Shown: positions 1 to 11,007, counted from the stretch's first letter. The stretch: DNA of 64,000 bases from Catonia carolina (GCA_035578175.1 JAQMRL010000005.1:55719722-55783721); one strand, 5' to 3'. Made by a program: numbers and translations. The notes: generated from the letters alone by a model not told the origin.

Positions 1-326
1 GGTATAGACAAATTGATCACCCGCTATGACAAGTGTTTGAACATCAGTGGAAACTATGTCGAAAAATAGTTTAAGGTTTGGGCTTTCATGTAGAAATAAA
101 ATTGTGTTGCAAAAAAATTGTTTTACTTGTTTTTTTTAAAAACGGTACTTACTTTCTGAACATGCCTCATATAATATTCTTTCTCAAGCAAAAACAAAAT
201 ATTTTAAAAAATTGTTTAAAGTACAAAATTACAAGACATATCTATACCATACATGTATACAAATGTTTGTAGTAAAGTTTGCAAGGGATTTAATGCAATA
301 GAATACTTTAATTAGTATGTTATTAA

Positions 327-570
327 CACATTGACTGCTGGTGATGTGATTCCGCATTAAGGTCAGAGGTAGTGGGATGTGCTTGATGTCGTGTAACTGA
401 TGATACTATTTGGTATTACAGAAGTTATGTTATACTACAGCCAAAAAAACTGATTTGGAACTTTATTTTCAACAACAGAATTTATATAATTACACCTCTA
501 GATAAGTTTAAACAAATAACTATTTTCAGTTTTTTCATATAATAATAATGTTTGTTTAGCAGTCAATGTG
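327..570. mobile_element. piggyBac-type MITE, TTAA-flanked
   Basis: A 244-bp non-coding element begins CACATTGACTGCT and ends with the exact inverse AGCAGTCAATGTG, a 13-bp perfect terminal inverted repeat. It is flanked directly by TTAA on both sides (323-326 and 571-574), the target duplication of piggyBac transposases. There is no coding capacity, so it would need a transposase in trans. The TIR resembles that of the element at 26562-27143. Family assignment rests on the TTAA target and TIR style, not on protein. Confidence 0.82.
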
Positions 571-574
571 TTAA

Positions 575-1107
575 GAAGAACAAAAAAGTACAATATTACC
601 CTACTTAACCTCTGTTTATAGTACAGCTGCAAGGAGAGCTGTAATAAAAGCGGCAAGGAGAGTCAAGAAGTGAATACATATAATAGAGCAGTGAGGAGCA
701 CAACACGGAAACCGAAACGTCTCAAAATGTTTGTGTCGAAGGAACGTAAATAAGGTGTATTTGGAAAGTAGTGCTATAAGTTTGAAAATTTTACAATGTA
801 AGCTAAGCTAATGGTTAAGAAAATGGTCCATTCATCCAATAATGCTGGCAGAGAAGAAGAGAAGAAATGGAGAATTTAATCGCTTTTACTTAAAATTACG
901 TTTATATCCCAATAAGTTTATAAAATACTGTTAATCTGCACTTTTGACTATATTTTGCGTCAAGTAAGTTCACCAATGCAGCCAACGTGGACGAATTGCC
1001 TTCGCAATCCAATAATTAGTACTGAAAAACGATTTGCTCTTAGTTTGTGGTGAGTATGTAGATTCAAAAAGAAATATTTGTTATCTTTAATAAGCCTACC
1101 TTAATTG
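575..1107. other. No gene recognised
   Basis: AT-rich sequence with no supported coding region. A purine-rich stretch at about 625-720 (repeated AAGGAGAG-like words) may be a decayed repeat. I see no splice pair linking it to the host gene. Confidence 0.4.
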
Positions 1108-1132
1108 TCACAAAAAATTAGTTTTCAAGTAG
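1108..1132 (-). CDS. Possible terminal coding exon of the host gene (weak)
   Basis: On the minus strand a good pyrimidine tract ends in TTGTTTCCAG at 1133. Joining this acceptor to the phase-2 donor of the exon at 1559-1805 gives eight further codons and a TGA at 1108-1110. Acceptor quality and frame fit by themselves are weak evidence for so short a coding stretch, and another downstream exon outside the window is just as possible. The less AT-rich block at 1190-1350 also has an open minus frame, but I could not connect it in phase. Confidence 0.2.
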
Positions 1133-1558
1133 CTGGAAACAAGTTCAACAACACGAAAATATACTGAACTAATGAATAATGTGAAATGGATATACAGTAC
1201 TGATGGAACGAATACCCCGCAGGCTGCCGAATATGTCCGAACACGCTGGTCTGCGCGTTTATCACTCTATAACAAGTACATGTTTGTTTCTGCCTCTCCA
1301 CTTTTATGGCTCCTGACAGCTCCACTACAATCACGGCCTTATCCATAAAATAAAGAAACTTTTCGTGTTTTGTTTAATTTTTTCTGGTTAGAGTTTATTT
1401 AACATTTAGTGTAAGTTATAATGTTGTAATCTTAGGTCATAGTATGTATTGTACTAGTAATTAAATGGAGTTGGGTTTCATTTCTCAGCATCTAGTGCCA
1501 ATCATTACTGCCGATAATCGGGAGTCAACTGAAGTTACATAAATATATCATAACATAC

Positions 1559-1805
1559 CTGCTAGTATTTCGTCTAGGATCATGGTCAGATGTAGTGTAA
1601 TTATAGTCACTAGCTGCCGATTGATCCATAGCATTATTGCTTCCAGATCTCTGTTTAATAAAAAGACGAACAAGGCTAAAATTCTGTGTACGCTGCGGAG
1701 GTGCAAGACCATTACTGCTTAGACTGCTACCACTATTTGTATTAGCTGAATCAGATGCCAAACTGGAACTTGTATTTTGAACATCATACAATTTTACACA
1801 GCCAC
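1559..1805 (-). CDS. Host gene, internal exon 5 of 5 seen
   Basis: A 247-bp exon on the minus strand. The acceptor is TTCTTCTTACAG before 1805 and the donor is AG|GTATGTT at 1559/1558. It enters with one base carried from the exon at 3024-3368 and leaves in phase 2. The peptide is rich in Ser and Asn (SSSLASDSANTNSGSSLSS), then has a more ordered stretch, QNFSLVRLFIKQRSG, that looks like a conserved segment in an otherwise disordered tail. No domain recognised. The correct phase across this and four other exons is the main reason to call a real gene. Confidence 0.8.
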
Positions 1806-2039
1806 CTGTAAGAAGAAAATGTTGTAGCTAATTAATCATAACTACCAGCAGTAACAAATTTAAGTCTAAATTAATACATCAAATTTTACCATTTATATTA
1901 ATCATAACTCTGCCAACAATGGTTTTTAATACCGCCCAGGAACTTATTAGTAAGATTGATAGGTATATCAGGTGGAAATCGTCTGGTAAAAAGATCATGG
2001 TTCAGGGAGAAGAAATTTATAAAAACTGCCAGTTGCAGA

Positions 2040-2975
2040 AAGAAAATATTAAGACATTTGTTTCAAGAGAGCATGCACAAAGAACTGGGATATAGAGAAA
2101 TAAATTCAGACATACAAGAAGAATGGAATGGTTTAAAGGAGGCTCTGCATAAAGTTTCATCTGAAATTCTCAGTAAGATGAAAGGTTTGAAAATCTGGAC
2201 ACAAAAAATAAGAATGCTATAAAAGACACAAATTATGTGTATCAACAAATACCCCTATCAATAAAAACCAGGAAATATATACAAGGAGAAATTTTTCAAA
2301 GAAATTAGTAAAGAAAAGCCACCAAGATTCCTGGGAGAGATTTGTTGCAAAAATTTAGAATGACATTCATGGACGTCAGACTTTTGATACAAAGCACTTA
2401 AAATTGAGAAATCTTTCATTAAAATCTAAAATTCATTACTATAATACAATGGTTAAACCATAGAATTGAAACAGAATATTTTACAAAAACAGGAATCAAG
2501 AAGATTTTAGTAGCAGAAAGAAAAATCTGAGGAACATTTTAAGAAATAATTTTTTAATGGAAACTTAAATTAAAATTAAATAAACAATTTTATGAACATT
2601 TTCAATCAGTAAAAGAATCAATAATACTAATAAGGTTTTTTGGATACATTTAATGTGAGGATGAAAACAAACTAAATAAACAAATTTTTAGAATTTGTAA
2701 CGACAAAATTAATAAAAGTTTTATTAAAGTACGAACAAGAAAAAGAGATAAAAAAATTAAGGTTCAAAGAACAGGATTATTTCGATCAAATAAATTTTGA
2801 GAGCAAATATTTGACTAGACTATTCATGGAGAAATAAAAGCAGAAGATAATAACGATATAAGATATAAGTCTCAAAACATCTGAGGCAATGAAGAAAGTT
2901 TGGAAATAAAGAAGGGAAACCAATAAAATACCAACTGGTTTTAGAAAACGGAAGAAGAAGAAGTAATTTGTTTTC
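2040..2975 (+). pseudogene. Decayed RTE-like LINE fragment (ORF2 C-terminal part)
   Basis: In broken frames the plus strand reads like the end of an RTE-like LINE ORF2. Recognisable pieces, in order, are QEEWNGLKEALHKVSSEIL (endonuclease-RT linker type), IHGRQTFDTKHLKLRNLSLK, SKIHYYNTMVKP, and ERKILRNILRNN, followed by a degenerate stretch with NKQIF and NDKINKS. The spacing implies that most of the reverse transcriptase was lost between the first two pieces. It lies in the intron between host exons 1559-1805 and 3024-3368, antisense to the gene. Many stops and frameshifts make it an old fossil. It resembles the C-terminal half of the element at 14262-17490. Confidence 0.55.
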
Positions 2976-3023
2976 AAGAAATTTTTGTGGATTGAATTCT
3001 TGGAAAAAAAATTATTTACTCAC

Positions 3024-3368
3024 CTAAACCGATTCCCAGACCCAGTGCTCTGCTTTCAATACTAGATGCATTTAGAACATTCCTTGCAAGCCAATGTCCA
3101 TTACGAGCATTACATAAATTTGGTAGACTAAGAGATGACTGTTTTAATGCAAGAACATTGTTATTATAAGACTGATTGCATTTTGTATTGGTTTCATTGG
3201 AATGCTTCTTAAGTTTACTCCATGTTGTGAACGGTGCATCTGAATTAGTCATAGCAATTGCATTTGCATTATTCCCTTTTAACTGAGCGACTCGCATGCA
3301 GGATGTACGTGATCCTGTTCCGGAACCAGTTCCTTCACTTGAGTACGTACTTGTAACTCCACTTTCAC
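3024..3368 (-). CDS. Host gene, internal exon 4 of 5 seen
   Basis: A 345-bp minus-strand exon. The acceptor is TTTTCTTTTTAAG before 3368 and the donor is TTAG|GTGAGT at 3024/3023. It enters and leaves in phase 1, matching both neighbours. The N-terminal part is Gly/Ser/Thr-rich (GESGVTSTYSSEGTGSGTGS). It then reads through TTWSKLKKHSNE and SSLSLPNLCNARNGHWLARN, ending in a Gly/Leu-rich GLGIGLG. The SLPNL-type motif and low complexity suggest a cytoplasmic scaffold-like or regulatory tail, but that is inference. Product not recognised. Confidence 0.82.
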
Positions 3369-3540
3369 CTTAAAAAGAAAACGTTATTATTATAATCACA
3401 ATTTCTGATGAAACGTAATAAAAAAATATAAATAATACAAAAACATTACTCGCACATAAAACATACATGTTAATATGATATCTAAACCTACTGAAACATC
3501 TGAATCTTTTGAACAAGTCTTTAACAAGAGGAAGATAATG

Positions 3541-4030
3541 GCTGTTGTTTTTTTGGGGACAAAAGAGGTGTACTGTTTCTTTAATTTATCGAACCAGGAA
3601 CTAAGATAAATCCAGCTATTTATTATAAGACTTTACGAAGACTTCGGTGAGCCATTAAAAACACAAGAAGAGGAATTCTGGAGTTTTTCTGATTCTTGAA
3701 TATGCCTGCATTAACAGTAGGCCTACTGCTGTAACCAAACAGTTTCTGGAGCAGTTTTAATGGAATGTGTTAGATCATCAGTCTAATGCCCTGACTTAGT
3801 GTCGAGTGATTTTAATTTATTCCTTAAACTGAAGAATGGGCAAGGAGACCAAAGTTTCCAGACCAATGAGGAGATTTAAAGCAACATTTAAGCCAATCTT
3901 CCATCATTGGCAACAACACTCTTCGAATAATGTATCGGAAATCTTGATATAAATACGTATATAACGATTTGACAAATGTCTGAATTCATGATGTATATGT
4001 TGGAAAGTAACCATGTATATAACACACATG
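3541..4030 (+). pseudogene. Mariner (DD34D type) transposase fossil
   Basis: Degenerate plus-strand similarity to the C-terminal half of a mariner transposase across stops and frameshifts. FVPGTKINPAIYYKTLRRLR corresponds to the segment before the second catalytic Asp, LLEQF.WNVLDHQ to the segment before the PPYSPDL block, and SFQTNEE and the final DKCLN to the C-terminus. The second and third catalytic Asp motifs are not intact. No terminal inverted repeats found. It lies in the host intron between 3368 and 5865. Confidence 0.65.
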
Positions 4031-4196
4031 TATTGGTTGAAAAAAACCTTCCTTCATATTTTGTAATTTAAAAATAAAATTACAACAGAAGAATCTGATT
4101 TCAAATGGGACTTTGGTACATGACCAATATTCTAATGTGCGATACACTTTACCTGCGCATTATTGGTGGCAATTTTTAAAATGTTATTATCATTTT

Positions 4197-4400
4197 CATT
4201 TGTCCATCCGTCACACTCAGATGTCAAAAACTAAAAGAGATAGCAACAAAAGGTTTTCAAATTTGTAATCTACACAAAAAGTTAGTGGGCCTTAATTTAG
4301 TTTGAAGTTCCAGTTTTGACCGAAAGAAATCAAAGTCAGAAACTACTACAGTTAGCAACAAACAGTTTTCGGATTCGTAATCTACGCAAAAATCATCATC
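4197..4400 (+). repeat. Minisatellite-type block related to repeat B
   Basis: About two degenerate units containing GAGATAGCAACAAA, GGTTTTC, CGTAATCTAC and AGTTTGAAGTT. The same units precede the repeat-B copy at 55325. Here the block stands about 500 bp upstream of the repeat-B copy at 4899, with an unexplained stretch between. Confidence 0.6.
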
Positions 4401-4898
4401 AAATGAATATAAATGAACAATATGATCAAGGCCTATGAATAAATGTTTAATGAGGCTAAAACCGTCATTTCATGGTTTGTTATGTCTGTTTCTGTGGATG
4501 GCACCAGACGCAATCATGGTGTCTCTAGTAGAGAGTTAGAACAGGCGGGGTTTGTTGTTAAAGAACCAAGAAACACAATGGCGAGGATGGAATAAGTCAC
4601 AAAGGTAAAAGAGAGACAAAAGACTGAACAATATTGGCAGCCATAGTGATAAGTTCATAAAATAAAGAATAAACTGCCTTTATTCGAATAACTTTGTATG
4701 TTCGGGATCCTGAATAGTATTATATTATTCTGAAAACATTCATGCAGCATGCAGCTGATAGGAACTTTGTTCGGAAATTCAAATTATTATGAAAACAATT
4801 CATTCATCCCATGAATATTTTCAACCTGTAATAAGATTGAAAACAAATGATGAAAAATTCCCGAAATCATGAGGAATCCAACTAAGGACCCCTTATGT
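4401..4898. other. Intron sequence, nothing recognised
   Basis: About 500 bp between the minisatellite block and a repeat-B copy. I see no coding region, splice pair or inverted termini. Confidence 0.4.
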
Positions 4899-5814
4899 AA
4901 AATCTGGTGTGAAACACTACATGACTTTCTCTTGCCAATGCAAATAATTAACAATATAGCCTAACATTAGTAATAAAACATTAGAAATAAACATAAAGCT
5001 AACTTTAAAAAAATAACCTTATTTTAATCATTAGTGAAAGACGAAGTGAAAATCAACCTCAGTTTGGCTTAAAAATACGGGAAATCACTCTTTCACGCTA
5101 AATTAGGCTCAGAAAAATGCTTAAAAATACGTTGTAGATCTTTTAATTTCCTATAAATTTGATTATATACACTTTTGTCATAAAATGCATACCAAGGCTG
5201 AAATCTTTTAAAAAAAATAGATTTTTTTACATTTCTTGAAAAAAAACCAGAAAATCGCTAATTACCACTAAACTAAGCGTTATTCAAAAAAATGTTTGGA
5301 ATAAAAGTTGTAGGTTTTTGAATTCTCTACAACTTTTATTATATACATTTTTGCACTAAAATGCATATTATAGCCGCAATCTTAAAAAACAATTTTTTAT
5401 GAGAAAACAGCCTCCACAAAAATTTCACCAGACATGGCGCCTACCCTATCTTGTAGAGCATAAAAAATTTAGTAAATGACGTGATTTTTAAAAAAATCGT
5501 AGGAGGCGTTTTTGAGAAAATCGCAAAAAAGTGAAGAATGACACGAATAAACTACTACTTCCGGTTAACCAATTTTGATGAAAATGTTTGGGTCACGTCC
5601 TCTAGTGGTACCTAACTTAGTCTCAAGTTTCAACTTCGTACAATGTTCTGTTCTTGAGATATTTTGTTCACACACACAGACTAATCGACAAAAACATGTT
5701 TTTTGGGTTCAGAGGGGTCTAAAAATGCGTATATCTGGTGAAAACTCGATTTCAAAAAATCGACATGAAAACAATACTTTCTTTTCCATATATTCATACA
5801 AGCAAGAGAAAGTA
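4899..5814 (+). repeat. Repeat family B, near-full copy
   Basis: A copy of an interspersed repeat found at least eight times in the window. It starts TCTGGTGTGAAACAC and ends in CAAGAGAAAGTA. Landmarks inside are CTAAACTAAGCGTTAT-like and GCTAAATTAGGCTC-like words, AAAATGCATA, CTTGTAGAGCATAAAAAAT, ACTACTTCCGGTTAACC, a short CA run at about 5671, and CATGTTTTTTGGGTTC. It lies 50 bp downstream of the donor of the host exon at 5865-6063, in antisense orientation to the gene. Confidence 0.85.
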
Positions 5815-5864
5815 AAAATTAGTTCAAAGAAATAGAAAAATATTTTATGAAAAAAGAAATTTAC

Positions 5865-6063
5865 CTGTGTCGTGGTAATCAGAATCAACTCCCATCAATG
5901 TTGAACCTTCAAATGCTATGGTATAATTATCTTTATTTGCTTGACAAGTTAAAAGCATATCTTGTTCACAATCTAAGGAATCGACGCTGATATTCCCAGG
6001 CATCGGAGTTTCTCTTACTGGTGAAAATAATGGTTCTGATTTACAGATTGCCATTGACTCTTC
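5865..6063 (-). CDS. Host gene, internal exon 3 of 5 seen
   Basis: A 199-bp minus-strand exon. The acceptor is TGTTTTGTTGCAG before 6063 and the donor is ACAG|GTAAAT at 5865/5864. It enters in phase 0, matching the exon at 22874-23045, and leaves in phase 1. The peptide begins EESMAICKSEPLFSPVRETP and is acidic overall (SVDSLDCEQDM, GVDSDYHDT). Short Ser-Pro and Thr-Pro pairs could be kinase sites. No domain recognised. The intron upstream is 16.8 kb and holds the nested LINEs and the Harbinger element. Confidence 0.82.
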
Positions 6064-6481
6064 CTGCAACAAAACAATCGCACAAATTGTTTATAAAATT
6101 GATTAAATCCACTATCAAATGGGATCAGGTTGAAATAAAATAAATCAATCACAAACCTAAACATCAAAATAATGATTAACATTGCATTTTGTGGAAGTTT
6201 TGCTGAACAAACAGAAATAAAAAATTCATATAGAATGAAATATAAACAGGACAGATTAAGGCAGATATTTGAATAAATTAAGCCTAAAATAACAGCTTTA
6301 AAAAATGCATTTGATAACACCATCATTGTTGTAAAATGTTATTTCATAATGTATTTAAAGAATGAATAAGTGTTCATTACAAGATCATCTCAACAATTTG
6401 GCACATATTGAAAAACTATTAAATTAAATAATTGTGCAAAAAATTACTTTACTATAATAAATATATATATATTTTTTTAAT

Positions 6482-6667
6482 TTATATATTTAACGTCGCA
6501 TCAACTGCAACGGTCATTAGCGACGATGTTGGGGTGTAACTGTTTACAATGAAGGATGAAATGATTTTTGTAACGTATGAAAATATGCCTTGCCTGAGTG
6601 GGATTCGAACCCAGGACCGCATGATGAGAGGCGAGCACGTTACCAACTGCGCCAATGCAGCCGGCAA
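6482..6667 (-). mobile_element. tRNA-derived SINE
   Basis: Read on the minus strand, the head is tRNA-like, with box A TGGCGCAGTTGG and box B GGTTCGAATCC about 45 bases apart. A non-tRNA body follows (CATACGTTACAAAAATCATT, then a GACCGTTGCAGTTGATGCGA segment). An almost identical copy lies at 49368-49563 and a diverged one at 42775-42945. Acceptor-stem pairing typical of a working tRNA is absent, and the body beyond the head marks it as a SINE. Confidence 0.85.
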
Positions 6668-7204
6668 ATATATTTTAATGTAGTGTTTTCATCTAATATG
6701 AAAAAATTTTTGTGAACTCAATAGTGACTAATATAATTAATAAATGTGATTCTACTGTTAAGCTACACCTAGTTCCAGTGTGATAATTGTGTTGTGTATT
6801 TTTAATAAAAAAAATAAAAGGAATTAATATAAAAGTTTAGAGATCTGTTACCCTGATCCTACATTGTGATACATATGGCAATAGAGTAAAAGGTAAACAT
6901 GGTGAAACTTAGCTCTGCTGCTTGAAATCTGAGGTTAACTGTTTTGGTGGTGAATGGACTGCACACAACATGCCGGACAGTAATCATATGACTGTTACTT
7001 AATTTTTTTAAAACATTAATCTCATTAACCTAACACTGTTTTGTTCTTGTGGATTTCATCTATTTAATTATTTGTCCATAAGTGACAATAATTATCTATA
7101 ATTATACGGAAACAATTATCTTAATCACAACAAATAACCTAAAATGTATAAAACAAAAAATGCTTATCTATACAAACAAAAATTAAACACTACAAAACAG
7201 TCAT
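6668..7204. other. No feature recognised
   Basis: AT-rich intron sequence of the host gene. No reading frame or repeat that I could match. Confidence 0.4.
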
Positions 7205-7740
7205 ATAACCACAAGTTACTTATGCCAGCGAAACATTAGCAAAAGTGACCGAGACAAAAGCAATAGACAATATCCTAAAACTCGAAAGACGAATCCTAAG
7301 AACCTGCATAGGAAAGAAAAACAAAGTAGATGGGCAATGGAGAACAAACGAACAAGTCTATAAAGAAAACGAACCCATAACAGATACAATAAGGAATAAA
7401 AGGATATCTTTTCTTGGACATCTTATCAGAACACCTAGACACAATTTTAAACAAGATGATTAGAAAAATCTTTCCAATGGTAACATCAGAAGCATGGATC
7501 CGAAATGTCAAAGAAGACATGATCAAACTCAGATTAACTTTCGATAATTTAGAAAACAAAACAGAAATACGGAAAAGTAGATTTGAAACAAAATCAGATG
7601 GAAGAACAAACCAAAGCAGGAAGAAACCGGTCGTTTCAGAGGAAGTTTGGCAAGCAAGATCAGCCCAAATGAAGGCATACTGGCAGAACATCAAGCTAAA
7701 GAATATGAAAAGGAAAAAGCTTTCCAAATTTGACTAAAGT
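7205..7740 (+). pseudogene. RTE-like LINE ORF2 C-terminal fragment, frameshifted
   Basis: The plus strand encodes TYASETLAKV-like sequence, then ILKLERRILRTCIGKK and RNKRISFLGHLIRTP. After a frameshift near 7430 it continues with AWIRNVKEDMIKLRL and ARSAQMKAYWQN, ending at TAA 7735-7737. This order matches the C-terminus of the element at 14262-17490 (ASETLSLN, ERKIIRKIL, LKFFGHIKRLP, ERMKAYW), but the sequence has clearly diverged, so it is a separate subfamily. It is 5'-truncated, with no tail resolved. Intronic and antisense to the host gene. Confidence 0.75.
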
Positions 7741-7857
7741 GATCCATTTTGATCATAAAAGACAAAAAAATAGTGACAATAATGGAAATAGTTGTACTGT
7801 TGCTTGTATTTGTGTCGGTAGCTTATTAAATGTTTTGTAATCTGTACCATTGTTAAT

Positions 7858-8495
7858 AAGCTCATCAGTTAAAAGGGTGGTTTCAACCTCTAGAAGCTTC
7901 AATACGTAAAACCAGGAATGAGGTGGTTTACTAATGCCTTCCTCACCGAGTGGAAAAGAAGCCAATGTTTATCAGCATGCCAGGCCCTCCAAAAAGAATA
8001 TACTTTCCACTCTGCAATTAACACCTTCATTTCATTCACCACAGGATCTGGCGGTATAATGAAATTTATTACTCTCAGAGGAGATAACTATGACTATAAT
8101 CCAACGAACTAAAGACTGCAGATGTGATCTAGCCAATAACAGCTAAGGTCGGGTGTGAGGTTGCCCCTTCCGCTGTCTTAGGTTGCCATCCACAGCGGCG
8201 GCCCACAACGTGACAATGCAGGATATGATTAACGAAAGTCAATTGGCTCAGTGCTGTGATTTAGGTGACTACACTCCGCCTTCATCTGCAGTCTCTAGTT
8301 CGTTAAGGTATAGTGTCTTTTACGCCTTTACTTCTTCTGCTCTTAAATGCTTTAGTCATGTAATTGGCTGATCATCTGATAAGAAACAGAACAATTTTTT
8401 GTAGCCCTGAACTAGCAGGGCTAGTTGCAGGACAGTCAGATTGTAAAACAGTCGGACGTTAAACAAAAAAAAAAACACTCCACCTGCTTGTTAAG
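7858..8495 (-). repeat. Repeat family A (SINE-like) copy with nested insertions
   Basis: Matches the family defined by the copy at 40973-41361. Words such as TGAGGTGGTTTACTA and CCTTCCTCACCGAGTGGAA come first, later CAGAGGAGATAAC, and at the far end CACTCCACCTGCTTGTTA. The copy is split by a MITE (8099-8310) and carries a short SINE tail (about 8428-8475, CAGTCGGACGTTAAAC plus an A-run). The sense strand is taken as minus because that strand ends in the hairpin and (AAC)n tail seen in complete copies. Confidence 0.8.
8099..8310. mobile_element. Small MITE nested in repeat A
   Basis: About 210 bp bounded by inverted repeats: AACGAACTAAAGACTGCAGA at the left, and at the right the inverse of AACGAACTAGAGACTGCAGA. 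It interrupts repeat A between GATAACTATGACTATA and TATAGTGTCTTTTAC, so the target was probably TA or TATA. It is less AT-rich than its surroundings and has no coding capacity. The TA target suggests a Tc1/mariner-group MITE, but the TIR is not one I recognise. Confidence 0.75.
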
Positions 8496-9650
8496 GGCAG
8501 AGTAATCTACAGATTACTCAGTACAGATATACTACAGTACAGTAGATGTGGATTGTATTTGGTTATACCGATAGTTCATAAGTTTATATTTATTTCTGAT
8601 ATTCAGTTATTCACCAGTAGTGAATTGTGCAGTTTGCAGAGAAATAATCAGAATACTACAAATCGTAGAAAGATTCAAGGCAAAATTATAGTTAAATAAG
8701 AGAATTAATTAGAAATTTACATAAATTCTCAAACAGGAACTGAGCGAGGGACCAATTTTGTTAACAAAAGTAAAAGAAGAGAAAGTACCTTAACATTGGT
8801 TTTTTCTTAAGTAGCTTTCAGCGGTTTCTGTGAGAAATTTAAACCAATAAAAGTCTAGGTCAAGGGGTTTTTTCTACATCTTGAAAAGTGTAATGGAAAA
8901 TCTACAAGTAAATTTTTTTACTAACAGCAGTAATGTATTCGCGTCATTCCAGCAACCAACTAAAATCTTATTTCAGTCATACTATGCTTCACCACACTGA
9001 AGTAATACCTATTACATAAACATGTTACCATTAATAGAAAAATGTTTTAATACCATGGTGAAAATTTTTATTTAAATTTATTAAAGTTCATCTAACCTCC
9101 AAGGTTACGTTAAGACATTAAACACAAATCAAATAAAACATAAATTTGACACCAGTACATTGTTTCATTATAAGACATTCATATAGGTATATATTTCAAA
9201 ATTTATTTTTTAATGTTAAATAAATAAACACTAATAAAGAATGTTAAAATTTTACCAGCCATTAACATAGCTGAACATAAAACTTGTAGTACACAAAAAC
9301 AATAAAATATTTTGCAGAATGCTTAGTAAATTTTCTGCAGCAGAATCATTTTTTTTTTTTGATAAATAATACATTTTTCAAACATAGATTAATTAAGAGT
9401 GAATATATTAAAATATGATATAAAATATTAGAAATTTGTCATATCAGCACTCAAAGCATTACAAAGCGATTATTCAAAATTATTAGATCAGTTTAAATAA
9501 AGTTATAAAAGATCCACATAAGCAAAGTGAATGAATTAATAATCGCATTTTAAATAAATACTACATAAGTAATTTTAAACAATCATAATCCAAAATGTAA
9601 AAACTTATGAATAATGAAAATATTCATATAGTGGATTGTTTTGAACACAC
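8496..9650. other. Long intron stretch without recognised features
   Basis: About 1.15 kb of AT-rich sequence. I see no coding frame, splice pair, inverted termini or match to the repeat families in this window. Confidence 0.4.
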
Positions 9651-9653
9651 TTA

Positions 9654-11004
9654 AGGCCATTTCACATTGGCGTAGCATCGCTCGAGCGATGTTTTAAAAA
9701 ATATTGCTTGTAATGATTATTAATACACAGTATAACCTACCAGATCGATATTATAAAATTTAAATTCATTAGATCGTCTTTTGTTTCTTATTTCAGTGTT
9801 TTTCATTTGCAACTAGATTTTTTGTTACTAGTGTAAAAAGCGATCCCTTTTTTACACCAGCTGGTGCGTTTCTTGTTTCACCGATTTTTTTTTGATTTTT
9901 TTACATTTTGTCGTTACAACATGTGGCTTTGACATTCCATTTTTACAAGCTCTAGAAATTTTCAGCCAATTAAAATTTAAAGCAATATTTTTTAAAAGCC
10001 TATCTTTGCCCATATTTTTGATACTTAAAATTGCTTTGCTAAACTCCCGGGAAAATGCCCATTTATAAAATATCATGCACTGTTGCAGACTCTCTTACCA
10101 ATTAGCACCTGCAGATGGTCCCACTACCTGCCTGCCGTGCGGACCACTACAGACATGCAGAGCCTACCCTCCACAATGAAGTGAACTCGCCTGAGACCGC
10201 CTTGGCCGCGCTATCGGCAGACGGCCTACGCTGACCCGACACGGCGGGGCTCTGGGGGCCACCACTGCCACTGAGGGAAGGCTAGGCCTGAACCCGGTAG
10301 CTGAGCCGTCACTCTTCAGGCTCCGCTTCTACCACGCCGGCTCGCCACTTCCGATCGCCAACAAGGCCCTTTTCAGAGCCACAAATTTTTCAAACAAGGT
10401 TTTGCCAAGTGTCGTCAGCCCCGCTTGGCGACAGCACACTGGGCATTTGAACAGCTTACAAACTACATGAAACAGATTTACTTTGCTTAGTTTCTCTAAA
10501 ATGTTGGAAACTTCTTCCCAAGCTAAGTTGCGCATGTTAGCGTCCCTATATTGTAATCTTGAACAGTCCCACAACACGGGATGTTGTTCACTTGGTTTAT
10601 TAAATCTGATATCGCTTTTCCAATGAAATCCAATGCAATGGAGTGTTCGCAGCAAGAGGCTTATGTTGCAGCAGACAGAAACCAGCTTTAGACAGATCAG
10701 TGCGTATACGTGAGCCAAGCTACGTTTGCAACACTAAAAATGCAGGTGTAGCCACGGATATACGTATTAAGTAATTCGAGCGATGCGACGCAACGCTACA
10801 GCAGTCAGAAATGCACCATTAGATTACATTACAAGATACGTTTTGCTGTTGCTCGAGCAACTTTATGGCAGTGTGAAATTGTCACGTAGCTTCGGTGACG
10901 CTTTGGTAGTCTGAAATGCACCATCACATTACATTATCAGATACGTTCGCGATGTCACTCGAGCGTCATTGCTCAAGCGACATTACGCCAATGTGAAATG
11001 GCCT
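9654..11004 (-). mobile_element. PIF/Harbinger-type element, non-autonomous
   Basis: A 1351-bp element with inverted termini AGGCCATTTCACATTGGCGT and ACGCCAATGTGAAATGGCCT, flanked by the 3-bp repeat TTA (9651-9653 and 11005-11007). A TWA target duplication is the hallmark of PIF/Harbinger. Subterminal sequence is full of short inverted CTCGAGCGATG/GCTCGAGCAA words. The only coding trace is the MADF-like remnant on the minus strand. No DDE nuclease is visible, so this is a deleted derivative. Confidence 0.8.
10329..10718 (-). pseudogene. MADF-like DNA-binding protein remnant inside the Harbinger element
   Basis: A 129-codon open frame on the minus strand. Its middle, EQHPVLWDCSRLQYRDANMR followed by NLAWEEVSNILEK, matches the pattern of a MADF/Myb-SANT-like domain: HPxLWD, then YrDxxxRxxAWEEI. 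Harbinger elements encode such a DNA-binding partner alongside the nuclease. The part before the domain looks like out-of-frame sequence, and the part after it (FKCPVCCRQAGL) is not typical of MADF, so the reading frame is probably broken. The start at 10718 is only the first ATG. Confidence 0.55.
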
Positions 11005-11007
11005 TTA

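Noticed and set aside
1125..1346. 73-codon minus-strand frame with less AT-rich composition as a host exon
   Set aside because: No acceptor in the correct phase gives an open frame through it. No family match.
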